The notes under the pieces were generated by a model that saw nothing but the letters and a program-made list of their open reading frames with translations, ran no database searches and was not told the DNA's origin. Both the position numbers and the translations under genes were made by a program. Positions 1 to 7,031 of a DNA stretch of 29,370 nt are shown here, piece after piece. This DNA comes from a virus, in the IMG/VR virus record IMGVR_UViG_3300032297_000044, positions 1 through 29,370 of that record. The stretch is one strand, 5' to 3'. Numbering within the stretch: the first letter of the stretch is position 1; every line of letters starts with the position of its first letter.

Positions 1-51
1 ATGATGTCATTGACCAGGCAACTGGCGAGATCACACAACCGGAGGTGGCAA

Positions 52-249
52 ATGTCCCAGCTACTGACGCCTAAACAATTGTGCGAGCGATGGAAGGTCG
101 CCGATAACACCCTGCGCAAGTGGCGGGTGGCCAATATCGGACCGGCCTACATCAAACTTGGCGATGGCCGAAACAGCGAGGTGCGTTACCGCATCGACGA
201 TGTCGAGGCTTTCGAGAAAAGCAATCGATTTACCACTGACAACAAATAA
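52..249 (+). CDS. small helix-turn-helix DNA-binding protein (excisionase/MerR-like)
   Basis: A 65-residue protein. The N-terminal LTPKQLCERWKV segment followed by TLRKWR is the usual helix-turn-helix of the HTH_17/excisionase type. The tail ending VRYRIDDVEAFE matches the short wing plus helix that closes this fold. Such proteins bind DNA as excisionases or small regulators. I chose the ATG at 52 because GGAGG lies six bases upstream at 41-45. In-frame ATGs at 1 and 4 would add 17 residues outside the domain, and the true upstream context is cut by the window edge. It lies on the opposite strand from the late genes and is followed 8 bases later by a lipoprotein gene, so the two probably form the end of a rightward (early or regulatory) operon. 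Whether it controls excision or transcription cannot be told from sequence. Confidence 0.8.
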   Translation: MSQLLTPKQLCERWKVADNTLRKWRVANIGPAYIKLGDGRNSEVRYRIDDVEAFEKSNRFTTDNK

Positions 250-257
250 GGAAAGCC

Positions 258-524
258 ATGAGGAACAGAATGATCACTCTACTGATTGTCTGCTCCCTTG
301 GCTGGATCAGTGGGTGCTCGAGTAACAAGCCGATGCCACCCACCCCAGTCGAGCAGGAGTTGATTCTTGATAAACAGATTCACTCACTCAGCCGCAATGA
401 AGTTATCACTGCGGTCCGTGAATGTGAAACAACAGGTCTTCGCGCCGTCATGATGTATGGAAAACGCAAAGTCAACGGGTACTCAGCAGACATCGTCATC
501 GATGTCACATGCGCACCAAGGTAG
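258..524 (+). CDS. small predicted lipoprotein
   Basis: An 88-residue protein with a hydrophobic N-terminus (ITLLIVCSLGW) ending in the lipobox ISGC, so Cys20 is the likely lipidated residue. A short Pro-rich linker (KPMPPTP) follows, then a soluble domain of about 60 residues with two further cysteines (C56 and C85) that could form a disulfide. AAGGAAA precedes the ATG at 258; a second ATG at 270 is less likely. It probably sits in the inner or outer membrane facing the periplasm. The family is not recognised. An outer-membrane spanin role is conceivable because the lysis genes are adjacent, but it is on the other strand and the linker is shorter than in typical o-spanins. A superinfection-related surface protein is equally possible. 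Confidence 0.7.
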   Translation: MRNRMITLLIVCSLGWISGCSSNKPMPPTPVEQELILDKQIHSLSRNEVITAVRECETTGLRAVMMYGKRKVNGYSADIVIDVTCAPR

Positions 525-553
525 AAAAAAACCCCAGGGCGCAAACCCTGGGG
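525..553 (-). terminator. rho-independent terminator ending the late operon
   Basis: A perfect 8-bp stem CCCCAGGG/CCCTGGGG (532-539 and 546-553) has a 6-base loop. On the minus strand it is followed directly by seven T (531-525). It lies 54 bases past the endolysin stop and abuts the stop codon of the convergent lipoprotein gene. On the plus strand the stem has no T-run after it. Confidence 0.92.
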
Positions 554-607
554 CTAACCGTCGTGAAGGAGTAGGCAACTGCTTATGCCCGACGGGATGG
601 AGACAAC

Positions 608-1060
608 TCAAACTAACTCAAAATGCGGGCCGTCAATGAACGGCCTTTTGTTTTGTTTGCGGCGTTCATCGATGTAGTGGTTCATGGCCTCTTCCATCGT
701 GCCGCGCCACAGCCGGATGTCCGGCACATTCCATGCGGCGCCCCAGCGAATAGCGACATTCTTTTCAATTGCGGCCTGCTTCATTGCGTCGGCAATGTTG
801 TCGTACAGATTGAGTTCCCATGACACCTGGCCATTGATGTAGGCCACCAGGTCGACAGCGTTGCCGGTCAAATGCTTTGACTCCATCGTCTGGCTTTTGC
901 CAGTCTCGACATATTTGCGCTGAGTCTCCATGGTGCGAAGTCCTTCGGTCACACCAAAGTCAACGGTGGAGATCTCGATCGCACGCACGACAACATCGAC
1001 CATTTTGTCGTTCACGCCATCAAGGCGCTCGATGCTTTTTTGTGAAAGTTTGAATGCCAT
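608..1060 (-). CDS. endolysin, M15-family peptidoglycan peptidase
   Basis: A 150-residue single-domain zinc peptidase of the M15 (VanY/L-Ala-D-Glu endopeptidase) type, which cuts the peptide stems of peptidoglycan at lysis. The metal-binding signature SKHLTGNAVD supplies His63 and Asp70, and the C-terminal GPHFEL supplies His146. The GLRTMETQRKY motif near residue 40 is also typical. There is no signal peptide or separate wall-binding domain, as is usual for phages of Gram-negative hosts, so export should depend on the holin next door. The length matches the compact T5-type enzymes. It is the last gene of the leftward late operon, and the opposing-strand terminator overlaps its 3' end. Confidence 0.93.
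   Translation of the reverse strand: MAFKLSQKSIERLDGVNDKMVDVVVRAIEISTVDFGVTEGLRTMETQRKYVETGKSQTMESKHLTGNAVDLVAYINGQVSWELNLYDNIADAMKQAAIEKNVAIRWGAAWNVPDIRLWRGTMEEAMNHYIDERRKQNKRPFIDGPHFELV
628..654 (+). terminator. rho-independent terminator for the rightward genes
   Basis: The stem GGCCGT/ACGGCC (628-633 and 640-645) has a 6-base loop and is followed on the plus strand by TTTTGTTTTG. It would stop transcription of the lipoprotein operon. It lies inside the 3' coding end of the endolysin gene, so the same bases code for the endolysin C-terminus on the other strand. Confidence 0.75.
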
Positions 1061-1062
1061 GA

Positions 1063-1473
1063 TTATTCCTTGCCTGGTTGCTTTGCGCGAATGTCCATGA
1101 TCTTCTCAAGCGTGCGACCGCCGAAGTAGAACGACATGATCAGCATGCCCCACTGGCCAAGCAACTCGACATACTTTTGATTCGTGTCGATGCCATACGC
1201 TGACATCATTGCAAAGGTCGTGTATGTGACCAGGATAAAAATCAGCGTCATGGGGCGGATGTTTTTAGACAACCATGAGTCACTACCCATGTCAGCCTGC
1301 GCACGCTTGGTGACTTCTTGCGCCTCGATGTTGTCAGCGTTTAGTTCAGCCAGGCGCCCCTCTTGTTGCATCTTCAAAAGTTCTTGCTGTGCTTTTGCTT
1401 TTGCTTCTGGGTCTGGAATAAATTTGTCGAGCACTTTCATGCCGACATCAAATAGTGCTGTCAATGGAAACAT
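1063..1473 (-). CDS. holin of the GTA/3TM type
   Basis: A 136-residue protein with an amphipathic charged N-terminal half (residues 20-60: PDPEAKAKAQQELLKM, then NADNIEAQEVTKRAQAD), then a conserved W-L-S-K-N-I-R-P turn leading into a hydrophobic segment (74-94) and a second one (106-122). This layout, including the IRPMT entry to the first membrane helix, is that of the holin family described for gene-transfer-agent release. It would permeabilise the inner membrane so that the endolysin reaches the wall. The stop codon is 2 bases upstream of the endolysin start, consistent with a coupled lysis pair. Confidence 0.85.
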   Translation of the reverse strand: MFPLTALFDVGMKVLDKFIPDPEAKAKAQQELLKMQQEGRLAELNADNIEAQEVTKRAQADMGSDSWLSKNIRPMTLIFILVTYTTFAMMSAYGIDTNQKYVELLGQWGMLIMSFYFGGRTLEKIMDIRAKQPGKE

Positions 1474-1488
1474 CTTTCACTCCTTGTT

Positions 1489-2013
1489 TTATTTGTTGTC
1501 TACCAACCAAGAAAAGAACCAAGTCATCATGCTTACTGCAAACACAATGAAGCCACCAATGATTCCGTAAAACTTCACATCGTCCCAAAACATTTTTTTT
1601 GCTTTGGCAATGCGCGCAACTCTTGCACGCTCAACTCGCTCTTCTTCGGCTCTCTCTTCGCGGATTCTGCGACGCTCTGCTTGAAAGTCTTCCCACACCC
1701 CAGCCATGGGTGTGTGGTAAATCAAGAGTTCTTTTAGTTCTTGCTCATACTGCTGAAGCTGTCTAACGCGCATCACATTTTCAAATGCTTGCATGTCGAC
1801 AGACTTGGTCTTTATGACCTTCCCTTCAATCTCTTGTCCTGCTTTGCAAACAGCTTCTTGCGCTTCAAAAAACTTTCCAAGACTGCTGGTGATTTCATTG
1901 GCAATTGAGCCAACATCTTTGCCTACAGCCTTGGCATCTTTGTATAAACTGACGGCGGCTTTGACTCCTGCCACAGCGGCTTGTGCAGTTGCGAACGCTG
2001 TGATTGGGTCCAT
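1489..2013 (-). CDS. coiled-coil protein with C-terminal membrane anchor, unknown function
   Basis: A 174-residue protein starting MDPITAFATAQAAV with an Ala-rich helical N-terminus. The central part is highly charged and predicted coiled coil (residues 85-140, rich in R and E). A single strong membrane helix lies at about 149-169 (IIGGFIVFAVSMMTWFFSW), followed by only a few residues. Proteins that begin in this way occur beside lysis genes in marine T7-like and T4-like phages, but I know no established function. The position directly before the holin suggests a lysis-associated or envelope role, such as an antiholin or spanin-like tether. That is inference from layout only. Base composition is more A/T-rich than in the structural genes, as in the rest of this small-gene cluster. 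Confidence 0.75.
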   Translation of the reverse strand: MDPITAFATAQAAVAGVKAAVSLYKDAKAVGKDVGSIANEITSSLGKFFEAQEAVCKAGQEIEGKVIKTKSVDMQAFENVMRVRQLQQYEQELKELLIYHTPMAGVWEDFQAERRRIREERAEEERVERARVARIAKAKKMFWDDVKFYGIIGGFIVFAVSMMTWFFSWLVDNK

Positions 2014-2025
2014 ACATTTTTACTT

Positions 2026-2295
2026 TTATTTTTTGCCGAATTTTTCTCGTTCTTCAAGCAGTTTGACTTTGACTTGAAGATCGTTGATGTCTTTGTAAAT
2101 TTGCTCTTTCATCATGGCGCGACGCTCGGCAGAAATTGGCGAGTCAGTAGGGATGCCTTCCTTTGTGATCAGTGCAGGCATCGATCCTTCAATCTTGGTA
2201 AGTCGTTCTGAAAATGAATTTACCTGGCCAAGCAACCAAGCCAAAGACATCACCACAATTGGGATTACCGCTTTCAGAACATCTGACCAATTCAT
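2026..2295 (-). CDS. small membrane protein with C-terminal coiled coil
   Basis: An 89-residue protein with an N-terminal membrane helix (about residues 8-24, VLKAVIPIVVMSLAWLL). A linker and a charged helix ending DINDLQVKVKLLEEREKFG form a heptad pattern. AAGGAG five bases before the ATG, within the end of the preceding gene, supports the start. The layout (one N-terminal helix, coiled-coil tail) is that of inner-membrane spanin subunits and of XhlA-like lysis accessory proteins. No sequence motif decides between them. It forms a tandem pair with the gene just upstream, which has the same design but little sequence identity. Confidence 0.75.
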   Translation of the reverse strand: MNWSDVLKAVIPIVVMSLAWLLGQVNSFSERLTKIEGSMPALITKEGIPTDSPISAERRAMMKEQIYKDINDLQVKVKLLEEREKFGKK

Positions 2296-2297
2296 GC

Positions 2298-2564
2298 TTA
2301 CTCCTTGTCTTCCTTGTGCTCAAGTTTTTTGAAGATCAAGCCAAGCGTGCTATCGATCTTGTTAAAGCCGTCCTTCATGTCTTGCTTTATGTCGCGCACG
2401 GCTTCTTTGAAATCATCCTTGCGTACATAGACCTCGGGCAAGTCACGCTCAATTTGGCGAATGTCGGTCTTCAGTTCTTTGATTGCGTCCCAGATCACCT
2501 TGAGTACCCATCCTCCCAAAAATCCGCAGACACCTACGACCCAGTTAAACAGCGTCTGGTCCAT
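2298..2564 (-). CDS. small membrane protein with coiled coil (XhlA/spanin-like layout)
   Basis: An 88-residue protein with an N-terminal hydrophobic segment (about residues 6-22, FNWVVGVCGFLGGWVLKVI). A long amphipathic charged helix follows (KELKTDIRQIERDLPE, then DDFKEAVRDIKQDMKDGFNKIDSTL). The DMKDGFNKID stretch recalls the coiled-coil part of hemolysin XhlA-type phage proteins. AAGGATGAGCA precedes the ATG. Together with the next two genes it makes a run of three single-helix membrane proteins ahead of the holin. Its role in lysis is likely by position but not shown. Confidence 0.75.
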   Translation of the reverse strand: MDQTLFNWVVGVCGFLGGWVLKVIWDAIKELKTDIRQIERDLPEVYVRKDDFKEAVRDIKQDMKDGFNKIDSTLGLIFKKLEHKEDKE

Positions 2565-2578
2565 TGCTCATCCTTTTT

Positions 2579-2965
2579 TTATGGCTGTTCGTCTGGAACT
2601 GCGTCCCAGGTTTGAGTTGATTCGTTCCATGTGTAGCGGCCACCGTCGTTTGGATACGGTGCAGGCGCTTCCCACAAGCAAGTGCTGTCGTTCAACAGCC
2701 AGCTTGCGTATGGCTTTGGAGGAATGAATGCATCACGCGTTGCGTCGTAGCTGTAGCCGATGCCTGCGTAGTTCTTGCGCAGTGCTTTGCTTTGATCAGC
2801 AGAAGGCTCGCCAGTCGCTGGGTCGTAGTGAACGCCACCACGCGTGTTGTATGAGGTTTGAATCCATTGACCAGGACTCGAGTCCACAAAGGTGTCAAAG
2901 AATTCTGGCTCGGCGACGATGACTTGCTCGACGATGCCGTTGTTTACTTTTGCAAAATGTGCCAT
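2579..2965 (-). CDS. fibre-associated protein of the cyanophage/pelagiphage type
   Basis: A 128-residue soluble protein. It begins MAHFAKVNNGIVEQVIVAE and carries WIQTSYNTRGG, LRKNYAGIGYSYD and DAFIPPKPY. It ends with paired Trp motifs (GGRYTWNESTQTWDAV). These blocks recur in a conserved family found next to tail-fibre genes in marine cyanophages and related viruses, where it is presumed virion-associated or a fibre cofactor; the function is not proven. Here it directly follows the glycine-rich adhesin gene with a 13-base gap, which supports a link to host recognition. It is complete and lacks any membrane or signal segment. Confidence 0.8.
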   Translation of the reverse strand: MAHFAKVNNGIVEQVIVAEPEFFDTFVDSSPGQWIQTSYNTRGGVHYDPATGEPSADQSKALRKNYAGIGYSYDATRDAFIPPKPYASWLLNDSTCLWEAPAPYPNDGGRYTWNESTQTWDAVPDEQP

Positions 2966-2978
2966 GTGTTTCTCCTAA

Positions 2979-4022
2979 TTAAATTGCGTAACGGATGATG
3001 ACAATTCCAGAGCCGCCAGATCCTTGAATGCTTGAGCCTCCAGAACCACCACCACCACCACCAGTGTTTGCTGTGCCGTTTGTTTGTTGTGCACCACCGC
3101 CGCCAAGACCAGGAGTTCCTGGGCTACCACCAGCATCATCAGATGTTGTTCCTCCTCCAGCGTAATAAACAACACCGCCAGAGTTCTGACCGGTTGAGGT
3201 TGCAAGACCCCATGTGGAATATGTAGCAGTTCCATTGCCGCCGTTTGGCCCGCTACCTGCGGCTCCAGCGCCGCCACCACCTCCACCAATACCGTTGTTA
3301 CCTGTGTAGCCCTGTCTTGTTCCATTTGCGCCAGCAAAACCTTGTCCAGAAGTACCTGCTCCACCAGATCCAGCACTTAAAGTGTTTGCTCCGCCGCCGC
3401 CGCCACCAGATCCTCCGCTTCTACCATTGGACCCCTGCCAACTTCCTGCGCCGCCGCCGCCAATAGCAGTAACAGCATTAAACACAGAAGATGCTCCATC
3501 AGACGCTTGATTACCAGAAACGGAAGGCGCGCCCGCTCCACCACTTCCAACAGTTACTGTATTTGAACTAACTCCAAGAGTTGCAGAGCCATAAACAACT
3601 CCGCCAGCACCGCCACCACCACCGACATCGAAACCTCCGCCGCCACCGCCAGCAACTACCAAATACTCAATAAGGGAAACACCTTTGGTAATTTGAAATG
3701 TGCCGGACGATGTAAATGTGTGATAACGAAAACCTCCACTATCAACAACAGCACCACCTGTTGCTGAAAAGATTTTTTTAACCACAGCCCACGAAGCACC
3801 GTCGTAAATTTCTAACTGTTCAAGAGTTGTGTTGTAGCGCGTGTAGCCAGCATTTGGAGATGCTGGTCGCTCGGCAGTGGTGCCGCTTGGAAAATCAAAT
3901 GCGCCAGTGCTCGTGTTGCTCTTGTCGCTGATCGATGCAGGCGTCACATTGTCAAGCGATGCAGAGTTGATGTCACCACCCGCGTCGACAATCACCTGCG
4001 ATAAATTTCGTGCTTTGCTCAT
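2979..4022 (-). CDS. glycine-rich tail-fibre tip / receptor-binding adhesin
   Basis: A 347-residue protein. Residues 1-15 (MSKARNLSQVIVDAG) form a short attachment-like start. A fibre module (GTTAERPASPNAGYTRYNT, then IYDGASW) runs to about residue 80. The motif YHTFTSSGTF (about 99-108) and LIEYLVVAGG then open a glycine-rich domain of about 220 residues with many poly-Gly runs, ending GGSGIVIIRYAI. Glycine-rich domains of this type form sandwiches of polyproline-II helices in phage adhesins such as gp38 of the S16 type and bind surface receptors. The gene lies just after the main fibre gene and shares its modules, so it is likely a second adhesin or the distal tip of the same fibre. The loops between Gly runs would be the specificity determinants. 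Confidence 0.85.
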   Translation of the reverse strand: MSKARNLSQVIVDAGGDINSASLDNVTPASISDKSNTSTGAFDFPSGTTAERPASPNAGYTRYNTTLEQLEIYDGASWAVVKKIFSATGGAVVDSGGFRYHTFTSSGTFQITKGVSLIEYLVVAGGGGGGFDVGGGGGAGGVVYGSATLGVSSNTVTVGSGGAGAPSVSGNQASDGASSVFNAVTAIGGGGAGSWQGSNGRSGGSGGGGGGANTLSAGSGGAGTSGQGFAGANGTRQGYTGNNGIGGGGGGAGAAGSGPNGGNGTATYSTWGLATSTGQNSGGVVYYAGGGTTSDDAGGSPGTPGLGGGGAQQTNGTANTGGGGGGSGGSSIQGSGGSGIVIIRYAI

Positions 4023-4031
4023 ATCAATTCC

Positions 4032-6971
4032 TTATGCCGTGAATGTGCCGGACGAAGTGAAGGTGTGGTAGGTGTAGCCGCCGGATGATGTCACTGTGCC
4101 ACCTGTACCGCGCTGTCCTCCAGCGTAGCGAACAATCACAATTCCAGAGCCGCCGCTTCCTGCTGGATAAGATGAATAAACACCACCGCCACCGCTACCA
4201 GTATTGACTGTTCCACTGCCAGCACTGCTGTTTGCTCCATTACCGCCGCCACCTGAACCGCCAGCGCCACCAGTTGGTCCGCCACCACCACCACCACCTG
4301 CGCGAGTTATGCTATCAAACCAGGCAGTTCCATTGCCGCCTGGACCGCCAACAGAGCCACTGGCATTACCACCAGCTTGCGTTGATCCACCGCCGCCGCC
4401 ACCACCTGTGCCTCCTGATGCGCCGGTGCCTCCATTTGTTCCTTGGCCTACTGTGCCAGAGCCACCTCCCCATCCGCCATTTGATCCACCGCCACCAGAT
4501 CCACCAGAATTTCCAATAACTCCAGAGTATTTTCCGGCGCCGCCACCAATTGATGTAATTGTAGAAAACGAAGTGCTTGCGATTGTTGTGTTGCTTCCGT
4601 TGCTTGCTCCGTTGTTTGTATTGACATTTGGACCACCAGCGCCGATGGTAATTGTTGCAATAGTGCCGCCAGCAATTAGCATGCTCGATGAAATATAGCC
4701 GCCAGCGCCACCACCACCACCATCGCCCGGTCCACCTCCAGCAATACTCAAATACTCAATCGTGTATGAAGTCGGGTCGGCAAATTTTGTCCATGTACCA
4801 GCAACAGAGTCATACCACTCAGGATTTCCTGTTGTGGTGTTCATGCGAAACATTCCAACAGCAGGCGTACCAGGCCGTTGCGCCGTCGTGCCAATCGGCA
4901 TCATCATGTAGCCAGTGCTTGTATTTGCCTGATCTGAAATTGCAGTCGGTGTCACAGCAACAGTTTTAAATGTGTTGTCGCCAGCAAGGAATGTCGCGCT
5001 GTTGCGTGTGCCAGTTGCATTTAACTTGCTGATGTTGACAGTGCTGTCAATCAGTCCAGAACCATTGAACGATGCCACACTGAATGTACCGAATGCAACG
5101 ACATAGAGTTCATCGTTTAGCGCCGCGCCAGAAGCCAGCACGATGCTGGTGCCAGTCGTTGCCGTGTAGTCGGTAGGGTCCAGGTGAACGCCGTTCAAGT
5201 ACACATCGATGAAGCCAGCGTCGTAGGTCAGTGTGTTGCCATTGGCATCGATGCCAGAGAACGAAGTCTGGCCAGAGGTGGCCACATATTTGTATCGCTG
5301 GCTGGTGCCGTTTACGCTTGAGCCAGCAGGCACCCAACCACCAGAACCGTACACAAACATTGTGTCGCTGGTGGTGTTGAAGTACATGTCGCCTTCTTGC
5401 AGTGCGCCGCCGTTGTTGCGCAGAGTCGGCGCAGTGGCTTTAGCGCCCTGGTATGTGTTGGCGTAGTCCTGGATGTTTGAGACATTGTCTGCAACAGTTG
5501 GAATGTCGCTGGCCACACCGGCCACAGTGGTCACATCAGAATCAATTGCGGCCACAGCAGTGACATCAGTATCGATCGCGGCGACATCGGTCACAGCAGT
5601 TGAGATGCCAGCCACAGTGGTCACATTTGCGGCAATGCCTGCAACAGTCGTGACATTGGGTGCAATGCCTGCAACCGTGTTCACATTTCCTGCAACGCCT
5701 GCAACGGTGCTCACATCAGCGATGTTTGTGCCGACAGTGTTGACGCTTGCAATGTTGTTTGCGACGACATCGATCTCGCTGGTCGGCTCGTTTAGGTCAT
5801 TGGCAACAGTCGTGATTGCGGCGATGTTTGTCGCGGCAGTATTGATGTTTGTTGAGTTCGTCGCAACAGCATTGATGTTGGTGCTATTGCCAGCCACTGC
5901 GTTGATGTTGGTCGAGTTACCTGCGACCGAGTTCACATTTGCAATGTTGGTTGCAACCGTGCCCACATTGCCAATGTTGGTTGCAACAGTCGTGATGTTT
6001 GTGTTGTTTGCGGCAGTCGTGTTGACGCTTGAGATGTTTGTGCCAACTGTATTCACATTGGCGATGTTCGTGGCCACTGTGTCAATCTCAGAGACAGGCT
6101 CATTGAGATCGGACGCCACGGTGTTGATGTTGGCAATGTTGGTAGCCGCAGTCACCACGCTGGCGCTGTTTGTCGCAACAGTTGAGACGCTACCAGAGAT
6201 GCCTGCGACAGTAGTCACATTGGCGCTGATGCCGCCAACAGTATTGACATTGGCAATGTTGGTGCCGACAGTGTTCACATTCGTGATGTTGGCCGCGACA
6301 GTTTCAATCTCTGACACCGGCTCGTTCAAGTCAGCCGCAACAGTGTTGACTGATGCAATGTTGGTTCCGACAACAGTCACATTGGACGACACACCAGCAA
6401 CGGTGTTCACATTGCTGATGTTTGTCGCAACAGTGTTGACATTGGAAATGCTACCGGCGACAGCGTTGATCGATGCAATGTTGTTGGCGTCGATGTCCAG
6501 GTTGTCTGCACTGTCAGCCAAGCGCACGATGTCGGCCACAAGAGATGCGGCGTCTGCACTACTGGTGATTGGCAACAGGGCCGCACGGTCCAGGCCTTCT
6601 TGCAACTGCTGGATCTGAATCGTTGCGCGGTCCAGCGCGTCGGTGATCACTTCAGGATAGAAGCCCCCCTGGTTTGTCAGGTCGGTCGGCTGAAGGTTCT
6701 CGATGTCCGAGGTGATGACCAAGTTGTAGCCAGTCGCCAGGGCGCCAGCAGACAGCGTGATTGTGCCGCCAGGGCTGGAGTTTTGGTCTTCGTTGACGGA
6801 TGCGGTGAAGTCAGTGTTGAGCACCAAAATCGTTTCGACATTGGTTGCAACGGTGAGTTTCACCACCTCCAGGTCAGAAGCCTGGAAGACCTTGAATGTA
6901 AAAGGGAAAGTCGCGGCTGTTCCGTTACCTATAAACGGACCGGCTTTCCGGCTATTTGAACTGATGGTCAT
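4032..6971 (-). CDS. tail fibre, T7 gp17-like N-terminus, decapeptide stalk, glycine-rich tip
   Basis: A 979-residue fibre protein. Residues 1-135 resemble the T7 gp17 tail-binding domain (ATFPFTFKVFQ; ITSDIENLQPTDLTNQGG; YPEVITDALDRATIQIQQL). Residues 163-504 are a stalk of about 30 decapeptides of the TNIANVNTVA type, broken three times by a 14-residue DLNEPxSEI unit. Residues 520-690 hold compact fibre modules (GDMYFNTTSDTMFVY; FIDVYLNGVHLDPTDY; GTTAQRPGTPAVG). From about residue 715 a glycine-rich domain runs to GSGIVIVRYAGG, closed by YHTFTSSGTFTA. CAGGAG lies 8 bases before the ATG. It follows the ejection genes exactly as gene 17 follows gene 16 in T7. A copy of the 13-bp GGTACCCGTATCC motif lies 48 bases upstream. 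It would be a trimeric, tail-bound host-recognition fibre. Confidence 0.92.
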   Translation of the reverse strand: MTISSNSRKAGPFIGNGTAATFPFTFKVFQASDLEVVKLTVATNVETILVLNTDFTASVNEDQNSSPGGTITLSAGALATGYNLVITSDIENLQPTDLTNQGGFYPEVITDALDRATIQIQQLQEGLDRAALLPITSSADAASLVADIVRLADSADNLDIDANNIASINAVAGSISNVNTVATNISNVNTVAGVSSNVTVVGTNIASVNTVAADLNEPVSEIETVAANITNVNTVGTNIANVNTVGGISANVTTVAGISGSVSTVATNSASVVTAATNIANINTVASDLNEPVSEIDTVATNIANVNTVGTNISSVNTTAANNTNITTVATNIGNVGTVATNIANVNSVAGNSTNINAVAGNSTNINAVATNSTNINTAATNIAAITTVANDLNEPTSEIDVVANNIASVNTVGTNIADVSTVAGVAGNVNTVAGIAPNVTTVAGIAANVTTVAGISTAVTDVAAIDTDVTAVAAIDSDVTTVAGVASDIPTVADNVSNIQDYANTYQGAKATAPTLRNNGGALQEGDMYFNTTSDTMFVYGSGGWVPAGSSVNGTSQRYKYVATSGQTSFSGIDANGNTLTYDAGFIDVYLNGVHLDPTDYTATTGTSIVLASGAALNDELYVVAFGTFSVASFNGSGLIDSTVNISKLNATGTRNSATFLAGDNTFKTVAVTPTAISDQANTSTGYMMMPIGTTAQRPGTPAVGMFRMNTTTGNPEWYDSVAGTWTKFADPTSYTIEYLSIAGGGPGDGGGGGAGGYISSSMLIAGGTIATITIGAGGPNVNTNNGASNGSNTTIASTSFSTITSIGGGAGKYSGVIGNSGGSGGGGSNGGWGGGSGTVGQGTNGGTGASGGTGGGGGGGSTQAGGNASGSVGGPGGNGTAWFDSITRAGGGGGGGPTGGAGGSGGGGNGANSSAGSGTVNTGSGGGGVYSSYPAGSGGSGIVIVRYAGGQRGTGGTVTSSGGYTYHTFTSSGTFTA
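5460..6485 (-). repeat. 30-bp periodic coding repeat (decapeptide stalk of the fibre)
   Basis: About 30 ten-residue units (consensus TNIxNVNTVA) fill residues 163-504 of the fibre. They fall in groups of 5, 6, 9 and 10, separated by three copies of a 14-residue unit (xDLNEPxSEIxxVA). The DNA shows the matching 30-bp period, with diverged units rather than exact copies. The only exactly repeated neighbour pair at protein level is GNSTNINAVA twice. Confidence 0.93.
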
Positions 6972-7018
6972 GGACGGAACTCCTGGACAATTGTGAAGAG
7001 ACTAAGCATTCTGGTTGT

Positions 7019-7031
7019 GGATACGGGTACC
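7019..7031 (-). promoter_or_regulatory. conserved motif GGTACCCGTATCC, candidate late promoter (fibre/lysis module)
   Basis: An exact copy of a 13-bp motif found at three places in the window, all in the same orientation. It begins directly after the stop codon of the giant ejection gene and ends 48 bases before the fibre start. No hairpin or T-run is associated, so it is not a terminator. A role as a phage-specific promoter is inferred from position and repetition. Confidence 0.6.

Noticed and set aside
4204-4698. Plus-strand Pro-rich ORF
   Set aside because: It is the complement of the glycine-rich fibre tip (GGN codons read as NCC). The minus-strand fibre reading is continuous with conserved modules.
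5460-6485. CRISPR-like array because of the 30-bp periodicity
   Set aside because: The units are diverged, contiguous, without spacers, and translate as decapeptides in one frame of a tail fibre.
5473-6618. Long plus-strand ORF (381 codons) opposite the fibre stalk
   Set aside because: It is the antisense of the decapeptide repeat. The periodic codons keep the opposite frame open, and the product is a repetitive Val/Ala/Thr/Met string without a ribosome-binding site.
4032-6971. Diversity-generating retroelement, as in phage BPP-1
   Set aside because: The head genes are BPP-1-like, but no reverse transcriptase or template/variable repeat pair with A-specific changes is seen near the fibre.
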